Shown here piece by piece: positions 52,884 through 64,000 of a DNA stretch of 64,000 nt. Location of the stretch: contig NC_006685.1 in assembly GCF_000091045.1 (NCBI RefSeq), positions 357,001 through 421,000 of the forward strand, written 5' to 3'. How positions within the stretch are numbered: position 1 is the stretch's first letter; every line of letters starts with the position of its first letter. The translations under genes were made by a program, and so were the position numbers. Under the pieces are notes generated by a model. That model was not told the origin of the DNA, searched no databases, and saw nothing but the letters and a program-made list of their open reading frames with translations. The DNA is from Cryptococcus deneoformans JEC21 (Eukaryota > Basidiomycota > Tremellomycetes > Tremellales > Cryptococcaceae).

Positions 52884-54864
52884 ATGGGACGGAACGGCAT
52901 GTTTGGCTCTTTTCAGGGCTTCGATGCTTTCGGAAAGGCGAGCACCTCTCCGTCGCTGCTTTCAACCTTTGCGCTAACGATCATCTGTAGACGATGGAAG
53001 ATGTCAAGATCAAGACACGTACCGGTGCTCTCTGTAAGCCTGCACATGCGTCAATTTATGAAAACAATGTGCTAATCAAGTGTATTATAGTGACTTTCAT
53101 CTCACTGTCGATTATTCTTACCTCTGTCATGCTCGAGTTCATCGATTACAGACGGATACACATGGAACCAAGTATCATCGTGGATAGATCGAGGGGAGAG
53201 AAGCTTGTAATCGATTTTGACATAGAATTCCCCCGAGTCCCATGCTATCGTGTGTATACCGTCAATTAATAGTACTAGATAAGCTGATAAAATATCGCCA
53301 GTCCTTTCGTTGGATGTCATGGACATCTCTGGGGAACATCAGACAGAGTTTGAACACCAAGTTACCAAGACAAGAATGAACAAGGATGGGAACGTTATTT
53401 CCAAAGTACAGGGGGGTCGTGAGTACCTATTCTCGGTCTTATAACTTCCATTGATACCTATTCGCTCTCTACAGAGCTCAAAGGAGATGTTGAGAGAGCC
53501 AACTTAAACCAGGACCCCAATTACTGTGGATCTTGCTATGGTGCCCTTCCTCCTGAGAGCGGGTATGTGATTAAAAGTTGTCATGGAATCTTGTGGAAAT
53601 TGAATAATGTGTCTTAGGTGCTGTAACTCTTGTGAAGAGGTCCGACAAGCCTACGGTAGGAAAGGATGGTCTTTCAGTGATCCTGAAGGAATCGAACAGG
53701 TTCGTTGCAAGATCCTTGACAAGTAGGGAAGGGTACTGACAACAAGCTGGATAGTGTGTTGAAGAAGGATGGATGGACAAGATGAAGGAGCAAAACGAGG
53801 AAGGTTGTCGCATTGATGGACACATCCGGGTCAACAAGGTGAGTTCCTTTTACCCATTTTCCTTTCCTATCTTTCCCTAACGAACCCGCAACTCCAGGTT
53901 ATCGGAAACCTACACTTCAGTCCTGGTCGATCATTCCAAAACAACATGATGCAAATGCTCGAGCTCGTCCCTTACCTACGCGACAAGAATCACCACGACT
54001 TTGGGCACATTGTGCACAAGTTTAGATTTGGCGCTGATATGACCAAGGCAGAAGAGTTGACAGTTCTGCCAAAGGAACAGAGATGGAGAGATAAATTAGG
54101 TCTAAGGGATCCTTTGCAAGGAATTAAGGCTCATACTGAAGTTTGTGAGTGCGATTTATTCTCTCAATTCTATCTGGCTGATTCCAAATGCAGCCAACTA
54201 TATGTTTCAGTGTCAGTATCTGCCAGCTTCGCTCATTTTGGAGATGTTATACTGACAAAATGGTGATCATACTGTAGACTTCCTCAAGGTTGTTTCCACG
54301 AACTTCATTTCCCTCAGTGGGGAGGAGATTTCGTCTCATCAGTACAGTGTGACTCAGTATGAACGAGATCTTCGAACGGGAAACGCCCCTGGTAAGGATG
54401 CCCATGGTCGTAAGTGTACATCTCTCTCCTAGTATATGTAACAATTGCTGAACATTTGGTGAAGATATGACTAGTCACGGAATGATGGGTGTTCCTGGGG
54501 TCTTCTTCAAGTGAGTTCTCTTGATTGAATGTTGCACTTAAGGCTGATGAGTCACTTAAGCTATGAGATATCACCCATGAAAGTTATCCACACAGAAGAA
54601 AGGCAATCCTTTGCACACTTCCTAACATCGTAAGTACCTCCCAGTTTTGCAAAGAATCTCGATTGACGGGGCGGTGATAGGACATGCGCGATCGTCGGAG
54701 GTGTTTTGACAGTTGCAAGCTTGGTAGACTCTTTAATCTTCAACAGTTCCAAGCGATTAAAGAAGAAGTCTGAAGATTCATTCAGAGGCCCAAGTGGGAA
54801 GATAGTATGTCATGTGTAGCTGATAGACAAAGACGAAAACTGATGATTCGTTCGGCAGCTTTAA
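52884..54864 (+). CDS. ERV46: Erv46, COPII vesicle cargo receptor (ERGIC3 homologue)
   Basis: Starts MGRNGMFGSFQGFDAFGK at 52884. After EDVKIKTRTGAL comes the first membrane helix LTFISLSIILTSVMLEFIDY. Lumenal segments: KLVIDFDIEFPRVPCYLLSL, VMDISGEHQTEFEHQV, NYCGSCYGALPPESGCCNSC with family Cys pairs, and VIGNLHFSPGRSFQNN. The second helix is TCAIVGGVLTVASLVDSLIF, followed by a short Lys-rich cytosolic tail. Erv46 acts with Erv41 between ER and Golgi. The last intron decides the tail: spliced it ends GPSGKIL with stop at 54862-54864; unspliced it ends GKIVCHV at 54819. Confidence 0.95.
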
Positions 54865-55052
54865 AGAACAGCCTTGGTGGGCGAGTGGTCGTTGAAAGGG
54901 TTGAAAGTGACATCGATGCATTGTTACGCTTTTGATGGGACATCGTGTTGCGTGAACGTTGCCAACTAGATAATATTACGGTGTACAAAAGAATCGTCGT
55001 AACATCGTGAAAGGAAATCTATCAGTATTACATAGCCACGTTAAAAGTGCAA

Positions 55053-55965
55053 TTACTCTCCGACACGATAAGCCACCATAGCCTACAGAGCGTCAGTAAA
55101 GGACGAGTGAGCACGACGACGGCATGACGAACCTCCAGAGAGTGCACGTTGGTGCTAAAGCTTCGAAGCCTCACTTGCTCCACTTTTCCTTTGTCAATAA
55201 GATGGGGATCAGCGTCATTCCATGTAGCTGGGATAGCCACGTCCGGAGAATCATTCGTATGCGCTAAAATTGTAAATGTGCCTGTCAAAATTGAGCCTTC
55301 AACGTCGGCGTTACTTTCTTTCTGGCGTGATAGGACGCACACTGTTCCTCCAATATGGGCAAGAACGTCACACTGGATGTGATTTGCTTCATGATTTCCC
55401 TGATCTCCCCTTGAACTTCCTTTTCTGTCTTCTCCTTTTTTTTACTACCGGCGGATTTGGGTGGACCACCAGGTAGAGGGGCGAGAGCTGACTCGTCCGT
55501 ATAAATGTCAAATTGCCATCGTTCAAGTGTTTCGCCTGTTTCAACCGACTTGATGGCAAGGACAATACGAGATAAAGATGAGGAGAGTAGCCATTCTATA
55601 AAGGATGTAAGTGACGTATTCGTGGGATGCGAGACAGCACATACCTTGGACCTGATTGAGGACAGTAGAGATGTATTCCTTGAGTTCTTCGTCCGCTGTC
55701 ACAAGCATGGGCAAGCCGTACTTTTTTACCATCCTAGAGTAAAGCTAAGCTCTGAAAGTGAAGAGTGCCTCTGAATACGCACCTAAAGTCATCTGAAGGG
55801 TATACGCCTCGTTGATAAAGGATGCTGTTTGGGTGTGAGTGCTTACCAGCGGGGGGAGATTGATAGGTACCTGTTTACGCTATATTCGAAGAACTCTGTC
55901 ACGAGGGCTGTTGACCCTTTGAGGGTGATTGCTTGGTTTGTCCTTGTTGCTTGTTTTTGCGCCAT
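55053..55965 (-). CDS. MAD2: Mad2, spindle assembly checkpoint HORMA protein
   Basis: Starts MAQKQATRTNQAITLKGSTA at 55965. HORMA features in order: LVTEFFEYSVNSILYQRGVY, YPSDDFRMVKKYGLPMLVTA, DEELKEYISTVLNQVQEWL, ETLERWQFDIYTDES, then KTEKEVQGEIREIMKQITSS and VTFLPILEEQ. The mobile C-terminal seat-belt reads EQVRLRSFSTNVHSLEAMVA and ends YRVGE. The linker ALAPLPGGPPKSAGSKKK is a small lineage-specific insert. Mad2 binds Cdc20 and Mad1 to hold anaphase until kinetochores attach. Its target, APC/C, is represented by APC5 about 10 kb away. Confidence 0.96.
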
Positions 55966-56084
55966 TTTGTAGGCCAGAAAGTGGAAATGAAATTGAAACG
56001 AAAAGAATAAACATCATGTCTGTCAACGAAAAGCAGTCACCAGTGGTGGACAAGCGAAAACGGCGGCCGCGGCGGCGGGTGGGT

Positions 56085-56106
56085 CATCACGTGATGTTCC
56101 CACGTG
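56085..56106. promoter_or_regulatory. Two CACGTG E-boxes in MAD2/MEF1 promoter
   Basis: CACGTG at 56088-56093 sits inside a longer palindrome CATCACGTGATG (56085-56096?). A second CACGTG is at 56101-56106 within CCACGTGG. Centres are 13 bp apart, just over one helical turn. CACGTG is the core site of Cbf1/Pho4/Myc-type bHLH factors. Confidence 0.6.
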
Positions 56107-56195
56107 GAATTGTCCTTCGCGTTCCGACGACTTGCTCTTTTTTTTTTGGCATACTACTCTACTCTCGTCACTAAAAAAAAAACCAGCAATCTCAA

Positions 56196-58904
56196 ATGTC
56201 AGCCATTGCAAGAGCAGCGGCCAGAGTTAGGCAGCAAAACACAACCCCACTTCAGCGCCCTCTTCTTCTCCAGCGAAAACCCGTTCTCACTCACACCCTC
56301 GCTCTCCATGCATCTCCCCTCAAGCCATCCCTTGCAACTTCCATCACATCTCCCAACTTTCAACAATCATTCCAGAGGAGATGGGCTTCTGCATCAGCCA
56401 CGGCAGAGGAAGGGGCCAAGGAGGAGGTTTGGCCCCAGAGGAAGCTGCCCGAGCTTACTGAGACCGATAAGTTAAGGTTGAGACGTCAAAGGAACGTCGG
56501 TATCTCGGCCCATATTGACTCTGGTAAGACAACTTTGACTGAGCGAGTACGTGCCGATGTTTTCCCTCGAGCCATCCATTCATCTCACTAACAATGCTCC
56601 AGGTACTTTATTACACTGGTCGGATTCGAGATATCCACGAGGTTCGAGGTCGTGATGCTGTCGGTGCCAAGATGGACTCTATGGAGCTGGAACGTGAAAA
56701 GGGTATTACCATCCAGTCTGCTGCCACTTTTGCCGATTGGGTTGCTCCCAAGCCTCCTACAGAGTTAAAAGAAGGTGAAACCGTCGGCAACACTGACAAG
56801 CAAAAGTTTGCCATCAACATCATCGACACTCCGGGTCACGTCGACTTTACCATTGAAGTCGAGAGAGCGTTGCGAGTGTTGGACGGTGCAGTGTTAGTGC
56901 TTTGTGCTGTTTCTGGTGTTCAGAGTCAGACAATCACCGTAGACAGGCAAATGCGAAGGTATAATGTCCCCAGGCTGGCATTCATCAACAAGATGGACCG
57001 AGCTGGATCCAATCCCTTCCGTGTTATCGGTCAACTTCGGGGCAAGTTAAAGATGAACGCCGCTGCCGTCCAGGTCCCTATTGGATCTGAAAGTGACTTT
57101 GCCGGTGTCGTTGACATTGTCAGGATGAAGGCCATCTACAATGAAGGTGTCAAGGGGTGAGTCAAAATTCTCTTTCCATAGATGCCTCAACTGATCCTTG
57201 ATTAGTAACCAAATTGTTGAGACCGACGAGATTCCCGAAAGCGTTCGCGCTCTTGCTGAAGAGAAGCGTGCAGAGCTCATCGAGCAGCTTTCCGAGGCTG
57301 ATGAGACTCTGTGTGACCTTTTCCTCGACGAGGCTCCTATCACCCCTACCGATATCGCCCAAGCCCTTCAACGAGCTACCACCTCTCTCCGTTTCACCCC
57401 CGTCTTCATGGGCTCTGCCATCAAGAACACTGGTGTCCAGCCTCTCTTGGACGGTGTCTGTGCTTACCTTCCCAACCCCAGTGAAGTCCAGAACCAAGCT
57501 ATGGACGCCACTCTTCCTGCTCACGCCCCAACTATTCCCCTTGTCCCCGCTACCGATGCGCCTTTGGTCGGCTTGGCTTTCAAGCTCGAAGAAGGCAGGT
57601 ACGGTCAATTGACCTACATGAGGGTGTACCAAGGAGAGTTGAAGAGGGGTTCCATGATCTACAACGCCAGGACAGGTAAGAGAGTCAAGGTCCCTAGGTT
57701 GGTGAGGATGCATGCGGACGAAATGGAGGACGTCGATGCTGTTGTGGCTGGTGAAATTTGTGCGATGTTTGGTGTGGAATGCTCCTCCGGCGACACGTTC
57801 ACCGACGGTTCGTCCACTTACACTATGGTACGTCGAGTGGTGCTAAAACGTGCGAATCAAAAGTAACCCAAGATAGACTTCCATGTTCGTCCCCGAGCCT
57901 GTTATTTCCCTTTCTATCCGGCCTGAAGGAAACGAAACTCCCAACTTCTCTCGTGCTCTTAACCGATTCCAGAAGGAGGATCCCACTTTCCGTGTGCACG
58001 TTGACTCTGAGTCTCAGGAGGTATGTCCTGCATCTCGAGGAGAAACCCTCGTGACATGGCTAATTAATGGCACAGACTATCATTTCTGGTATGGGTGAAC
58101 TACACCTCGACATTTATGTTGAACGTATGAAGCGGGAATACAATGTTGCCTGTGTCACGGGTAAACCCCGTGTTGCTTTCCGAGAAACCATCACCGAAGC
58201 CGCCAAATTCAATTACACCCACAAAAAACAGTCTGGTGGTTCTGGTCAATTCGGTAGGGTCATTGGATCCATCGAGCCCATGGAGACCGATCCCGACACT
58301 GGCAAGGATACTGCCTTTGAGAACAGGATTATCGGTGGTAACATTCCCAACCAATTCATCCCTGCTATTCAGAAGGTGAGCAGCAGCAATAAGGGTCATT
58401 AAAGTGAAGTGATATCGCCCAGTACTGATATAATCGTAGGGTTTCCAAGAGGCGCTTGACAGAGGTCTTATCACCGGCCATCCTATTACGGGCTGTAAAT
58501 TCGTCCTCGATGACGGTTCTGCCCATGCTGTTGATTCGAACGAACTTGCTTTCCGTCTCGCTGCTATTGGTGCTTTCCGAGAAGCCTTCAACAAGGCCAG
58601 GCCTGTCGTCCTTGAACCTGTCATGACCGTCGAAATCGTCGCCCCTATCGAGTTCCAGGGTAACGTCATTGGCGCCATCAACCAACGCAAGGGTACTATC
58701 GTGGACACCGAAGTTAGAGATGACGAGTTCACCTTGACAGCCGAGGTGGCTTTGAATGACATGTTTGGTTACTCAAGTCAATTGCGTGGTATGACTCAGG
58801 GTAAGGGAGAGTTCTCAATGGAGTACAAGAACCATCAGCCTGTCCTTCCAAACATCCAAAAAGAGATGGCTGAGGCATTCAGGAAGAAGCAGCTTAGCAA
58901 GTAG
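56196..58904 (+). CDS. MEF1: Mitochondrial translation elongation factor G1
   Basis: Starts [20 protein letters not shown] at 56196; the first 80 residues are Arg/Ser-rich without acidic residues, a clear mitochondrial presequence. GTPase motifs follow: G1 [16 protein letters not shown], switch region [21 protein letters not shown]3 [18 protein letters not shown] and G4 [12 protein letters not shown]. Domain II contains [17 protein letters not shown] and later [16 protein letters not shown], then [20 protein letters not shown] and [16 protein letters not shown]. The end is [13 protein letters not shown]. It drives translocation on mitochondrial ribosomes. About 810 aa, slightly longer than typical. 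Divergent from MAD2, 230 bp. Confidence 0.97.
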
Positions 58905-59181
58905 GCTGCCGATGTAGTGGTGATTAAAAATACCCCGTAAAAGATAGATTGGTTTAGATACCAAATTGGATTTAAGTTTATTTTGTATCCTGCATAGCAT
59001 AGCATATGATCTTGGGCATGACATCTCCCTTCTCAGTGTCTTCAAATTCCTCTCGCATGATGCCTGCATAAGTAACGCAATAAATAATACATAATATAAA
59101 GTTTATATAGCTGACAACAACGAAGTCTATTTGTCATATCTAGATGATACAAGGTATGTACAGAGTTGAGAACTCGAACGC

Positions 59182-62100
59182 TCACATCTGTTGCTGGACC
59201 CTATCCGGAAGTTGTTTCTCGTATAGTTTCAGTAGTCTAAAACGCTCATCAGCGTTTCCTATGGGAAGTGCAAACCAAAGGGCACTCACAAATCCATGCC
59301 ATCCTCCAAGGGCGAAGTGACGAATCGATGTACCATGATAGGCAGTTGCGCATTTGCGGCGTTGATTTTCGGTACCCAAGCCATAGCCTCCCCAGTCGCT
59401 TCGCCAAGTAACCTAAGCCTCGGCACAGGCAACGGCCTTTGCCCTTCCAAACGACGACGGAAAGCAAGTGCAGCGCCAATGCACTCTTGATCTTTCTCAT
59501 GTGATGTCGCATGACTCCTGTCCTTTGCTGTACCACCATCTCCACGTCGCTTTGCTTTCGTAATCTGCTCTTGGTCAAGTCCTTTGATTAATTTGTCGAA
59601 TGTTTTGTATACCTGTTCGAAGAAATAGGGCATGATAGCTATGTCCAGGTCGCCATCACCCCAGACAAGATCAAAGTCGTATACGAGAACTGGAGGTTTT
59701 GATTCTTCAATGGAATCCATAGTCATTGTCTGAGACAACAATTAGTAACCGAATTTGAATCGAGCGATTGATTTAAGACTCACCATGAGAGGCAATGACG
59801 CGATCTCCTTTCGGCCATGGGCGGAAGCTGCTTGTATTGATTCCTCAAGGTTTCTATGCTTCTTCACCTCTCGAGCTGCTTTTACGCCATCACTAGATAC
59901 CCACTTCACATAGCTCACTAATAGATTCAAGTCCCTCTTAGGTAAGTTTTCCGCGGTAAGCTGCCTTTCCAGGTCTGCTTCCACCTTCCCCATCGTAAAA
60001 CGATAGAAATCGCCGCGATGATCATCAGTGGGCGGTGAGTTGAAAAGGCCAATGTCAACACCGCCGAGGTCGAAGCGCATATTTTGGGCAGTTTTGACAG
60101 TGCTCGTTGAAGTCAACGTTTGGCCAGTTTTCCGAGCCGTGTGGAGGATTGCGGCAGCCATGGGGGAGGGCTCTGTCGACTTGCGCAATCGCTTGCTCTT
60201 ATAGGCGGAAGAGCGATGACATGCCATTCTTTCTTGGGATTCGATAGTGTTAGAGAGGGAGTAGAATTTGCTGACAAGAGATGGGATCGAGAGTAATCGG
60301 ATAACTGAACGAAAAACGCCAGCCTTAACCGCAAAAGAAAGTAAAACTTGAGAACTGGGGTCCTGAGCAAAGGCTTGCCAATCATCCGCTAGAGTGACAG
60401 TGGCAGGATCAAGGCTATGATGCTTGTTAGCATGACAATTCTTTAAAGTGCAAATGGATATACTTACGTGAAACGGATCACACTAAGTTCCTGTAAAGAC
60501 AAATTACTGCTCAGAGTACCAGCGTTGATAGACATATTCAGCACTGTTGGGTCGTCGGGCGCCCCGCCTCGCGAGGACTGACGAGCGGTGCGGAAGATTA
60601 AGCTCTCGCTGCGAATTTCCCCTGAAATATCGCCTTTAGCCGTGATCTGGGTCACACCTAAATCTAATTCTAATTCTGCCTTCACACCATTTGACGAAGT
60701 CCGAAGGACTACTGGAGTCATTTCCAGTTTAGCATTGGTCACGCCGATATTGGTATCAAAGTCGACAGTCCGGAACCGTACAAGAGCACTGACAGTAACT
60801 TTCGGGATCGAGGCGGTGTGAATGGAGGGGGAGCTGGAAGATGCCTCGCCTAAAGGTGGTCTGCTCGGGAGCTCGAGATTGGGAGCGTTATCAAGCCACA
60901 CGGCAGCGAAAGCCAACCATGCACTAAATTGTTCTAGTCTAAACTGCGCCGAAAGCAAAGAGTCAAGCACAATAGACAGATACTTGCGACCTGTGAGACT
61001 TTCGAAGCTGTAATCAATGGAGAATGCCATATCTTTTGCGCCGGCCTCAATACAGCTCTTGCCCTCCGCAAACTCGTGCCGGAGATATGCCCTCACACCA
61101 GATACTGTTCCGGCCACGGTGGCTTTGCTTCCATCGCCAATTATGGTGCTGGCAAAAAAACCGCCGCTTTTCCATTTTAAGTCGACATAGGCGTTGGAAT
61201 CAGGTGCACAAGATAATCGTAGTTCTGATTTATCGATCCGTAGGGTAACGCTTACCTGGACCCGAGTTGATACTGTTCGGGTTATGGGACGACGTGACAA
61301 CCCCTGAGGGACAGCAGGTGAAACCTCCATAGGCATTTTAGGTGAGGTATCCAGGGGTGTCGATTGAGTTCGTTTGGCCTTTCTCCCCAAGCGATTGGCA
61401 ATCTGAAGGAAGAAGGGGAGTATAGTAGGCCGGAGGAGATTCCGGCTTTCGTGGACAGCCTTGGTCTTTGTCAGCAAGGAGCTTACAAGGAGATTACGAC
61501 ACTTACGAGGTTAAAAAGAAGTGACCCATCACCTTCATCCTGTGGAAAGAGCGGTACCTCATCCTTTGGCCCTGTATACTCCATCCAAAGTGACACGGCA
61601 GGCAATACTACCGTATCATGCCATCCTCTGCCCCTTCTCGTTTCTGAGCTCAACGTTGCCTTTTCCGTATCGGACAGGTCTCTGTGCAACTCTACCGTTC
61701 CACTGTTAAAAGTGAAGGAAGTCCGGACCATAATCCTTTGCGACTGTCGTCTGGCGGAAGGTGATGCAGGGCTTTCATACTTGGACGCTATTGTCTCTTT
61801 AGCGTGCCCTGCGACCTCAACCTTGTACTGGGCTTCCACCTTTGCTATTTTTTCCTTTCCTCGCTCAAATAGCTCAACAAGTTGAATGACATCGTCAGAA
61901 ATATCCGGCGACAGGGTGAGCTTGAAGTCTGAAGCAGAACAATGGGCGGAAAGGTGCCATGCTTCATGAGTTGAGGACATCTCCGCCTCACTTTCAATGG
62001 ATGGGACGACCATACAATTCTTAGAGCCATGGAAGTCGCTCGTGAAATGTTCTGGAAGGCTTTGATCAAACCTAAAAGCGATATATCAGCAGCGTATTAT

Positions 62101-64000
62101 GTACAAGTCACTCCCACTTACCTGTCGATGAACTGTAATGCCATGTTCTGCAATCTGAATCTCGCAGCCTCGTTGTGCCTATTATGAAAGCTAATGACAC
62201 GAATCGAGTAAAGCAATGCAGGTACATCGCTTTTTCTGCAGTCTTCAATGACAGCGCCTTCCACTAGCGGTATTGCCACTCCTATGCCCCCGATCTCAAC
62301 AGTCAACAATCGATTAGCCAACCAAGAGATCTCCGAACGATTCACATGCTCAGCCGACTCGAATCTTTTCAACACTTTCGTTGTCCGCTGCTTTACTTCG
62401 GCCATCTCTCGTGCGCGGTGATCCCGCAAAATATAGAGATCGGATGACCAGCTCTTGAGGAGATCGGTCAGCTCGCTGAGAGCCTCGACATGCATGACTG
62501 TGCGCACGTGACTGAGATGAATAATGAGTTGTGACGTCAATAAGGGAGTGGCTGGAATCTCTTCCACTTCGACGTCTAGAGTCATGGATGCAGTGCGTTG
62601 CCGGCGGAATGGTTCTGTATCATTGCTGACATACCCGTCATCCAAATGTCCCAGTGACAAGCTGAAATGGTCAACTTTTGCACGCCAATGAAGGCCATTA
62701 CCATGATGATATTGATTAGTTGCTCGTCCCTTAGCAGCTAAAGCCTCAAATACGATAGTCGCGGGAACGTCGTCCGCGCGGAGGCCAAATCGGACGCCAT
62801 CAACACGTACGTGCACGTCATAGAGTATCTTGTTCAAACTGACCTTCCGAGCTCCTGGTGAGGGACTCCGCCAACCCTTCTGCGCATGCAGTTTCTCCTT
62901 CGCCTTACGAACATCCTTCCGCCAATCGTTCACTAGATGATTAATGTCATCCTGGAGATTTTGATGTAGCGAAAGTAATCGGTCAAGAATCGCGGGTCTA
63001 AGCACACCCGAAAACAGCCCAAGCTGGAGGTTGGCAAAAACATGAGGTTTGTCTTGCAGATGTCGATGATTACCGATGATGGCAACCGAAGGAAGATTCA
63101 AAGATGATGATTCACTACTCTTGCTCCTGCGAGAATAGTAGGCCCCGACCACTTGTGGCGCGACCTTGACAGCAAATCTGATGTCCTTTTTCTTCTCTGA
63201 CTTCACGACATAGATTTTACCGACTTCCCAGCGCAACCACAAGGCTTTGGCGGCTCGTACTTGAAAGTGTAAAGCTTCGATTGTGATATCCAGATCTGTC
63301 AAAAGAACTGGGGTAGATTTGGATGGTGGTCCATTTGTCCATGCCTTTATAGCGCCCTTCATGTCATCGACTGCAGACGCATAAAGACTAAGTCACTTGA
63401 GTAAGCAAGATAGACACGCTTATACAGAGAACGTACGGTAATTCTTTGGCCTTCCACTGCTGTATAAAAGAATAGAAAGCCCGCAGCTGTGGGCGAGAAT
63501 CGAACTCAAGCAGCTTTAAGCCAGCCATTGCGCGAATTTCTGTCGAGGGCTTGTCAACGGAGGCAATGCGCTCACCAGAAGCTCTCCATCCTTGTGTCTT
63601 CAAAGATATAACGACCCTGTCCGTTGAGTGGGTAATAGCAGCAGGGTTCTCCACAGGTTGAATTAGAATAATCTCAATCAGCCTACACGTCAAGCTGAGA
63701 GATTCTCTAGTTGAACGACCTGAGACGGGGTTTGAATGAAGTCGATGGCGAGTCAGCGCGGTGAGTTGTAGTTGTCGAGCCCCTGAGCGCAGTCGTAGGC
63801 CCCCCCCAATAATGGTAGCATCGAGAGTTTCAAGCTGAATATTGATCGCAATAGCAGAGGGACTTTTGCCTATAGCATTGAAGGAGGGAAGGCTTTCACC
63901 TGGACTCTCTCCTTTGCCAAATTCAGGCTTTGGCTTACACGGGATGTGTACAATAAGCCTCGCCAAAGTGAGAATGCTATCATGCACTTCTAACCCTACC
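59182..64000 (-). CDS. CSF1: C-terminal part of a very large Csf1/BLTP1-like lipid-transfer protein
   Basis: Only the C-terminal part is in the window; the gene enters from the right edge and stops at 59184-59182. It is made of several large exons (63987-63388, 63362-62118, 62013-61483 region, 61477-60464, 60227-59742, 59741-59285 and a last short exon). Repeating beta-rich segments dominate, for example TPVLLTDLDITIEALHFQVR, VFANLQLGLFSGVLRPAILD and VEEIPATPLLTSQLIIHLSH. The last part VLVYDFDLVWGDGDLDIAIM resembles fungal Csf1 C-termini. Csf1/BLTP1 proteins form lipid-conducting grooves at membrane contact sites. BLTP2 (Fmp27/Hob) is the main alternative; the assignment is moderate. Confidence 0.6.

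Overview
This window reads as a compact nuclear genome segment from a basidiomycete yeast, most likely Cryptococcus or a close Tremellales relative. The assignment is inferred from intron style (very many introns, mostly 45-65 nt, GTNNGT donors), dense alternating genes, and gene content. There are no operons, transposons, rRNA genes or CRISPR arrays, and I saw no convincing tRNA. I could assemble 28 protein genes by joining exons by eye. Nearly all exon joins keep frame, so the apparent breaks are introns, not pseudogenes.

Layout, left to right. 1-14.05 kb: an unknown protein (cut by the left edge), the Sad1/USP39 splicing factor, an aldo-keto reductase, a DUF726 membrane hydrolase-like protein, a bZIP factor with a DUF3425 tail, and an unknown protein with a weak NTF2-like look. 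14.6-22.2 kb: an MFS drug/polyamine transporter, a coiled-coil protein, a 2.2 kb stretch with no gene, and a small four-helix MARVEL-like membrane protein. 22.3-35 kb: cyclin of the CTD kinase (Ctk2), tRNA pseudouridine-55 synthase (Pus4), U6 exonuclease Usb1, a METTL21-type methyltransferase, SAGA subunit Ada2, an FAD polyamine oxidase, ribosomal protein S20 and Trm112. 35-49 kb: Pfs2 (3'-end cleavage factor), Abd1 (cap methyltransferase), a lipase, Apc5 and the ribosome-export GTPase Lsg1. 49.6-64 kb: a DUF1479 oxygenase-like protein, a PPIL1-type cyclophilin, Erv46, Mad2, mitochondrial EF-G (Mef1) and the C-terminal part of a very large Csf1/BLTP1-like lipid-transfer protein running off the right edge.

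Functionally the region is mostly housekeeping. Many genes serve Pol II transcription and RNA maturation (ADA2, CTK2, ABD1, PFS2, SAD1, PPIL1-like, USB1, PUS4), others translation (RPS20, LSG1, TRM112, MEF1), and two serve the spindle checkpoint and its target (MAD2, APC5). Genes usually alternate in strand, giving short shared divergent promoters (PFS2/ABD1 147 bp, USB1/METTL21-like 177 bp, MAD2/MEF1 230 bp) and very close convergent 3' ends (PUS4/USB1 17-18 bp). I found no previously undescribed multi-gene system. The most useful leads are regulatory (paired E-boxes, bZIP-type palindromes, a G-rich block), two 23-nt microexons, and four genes of unknown function.
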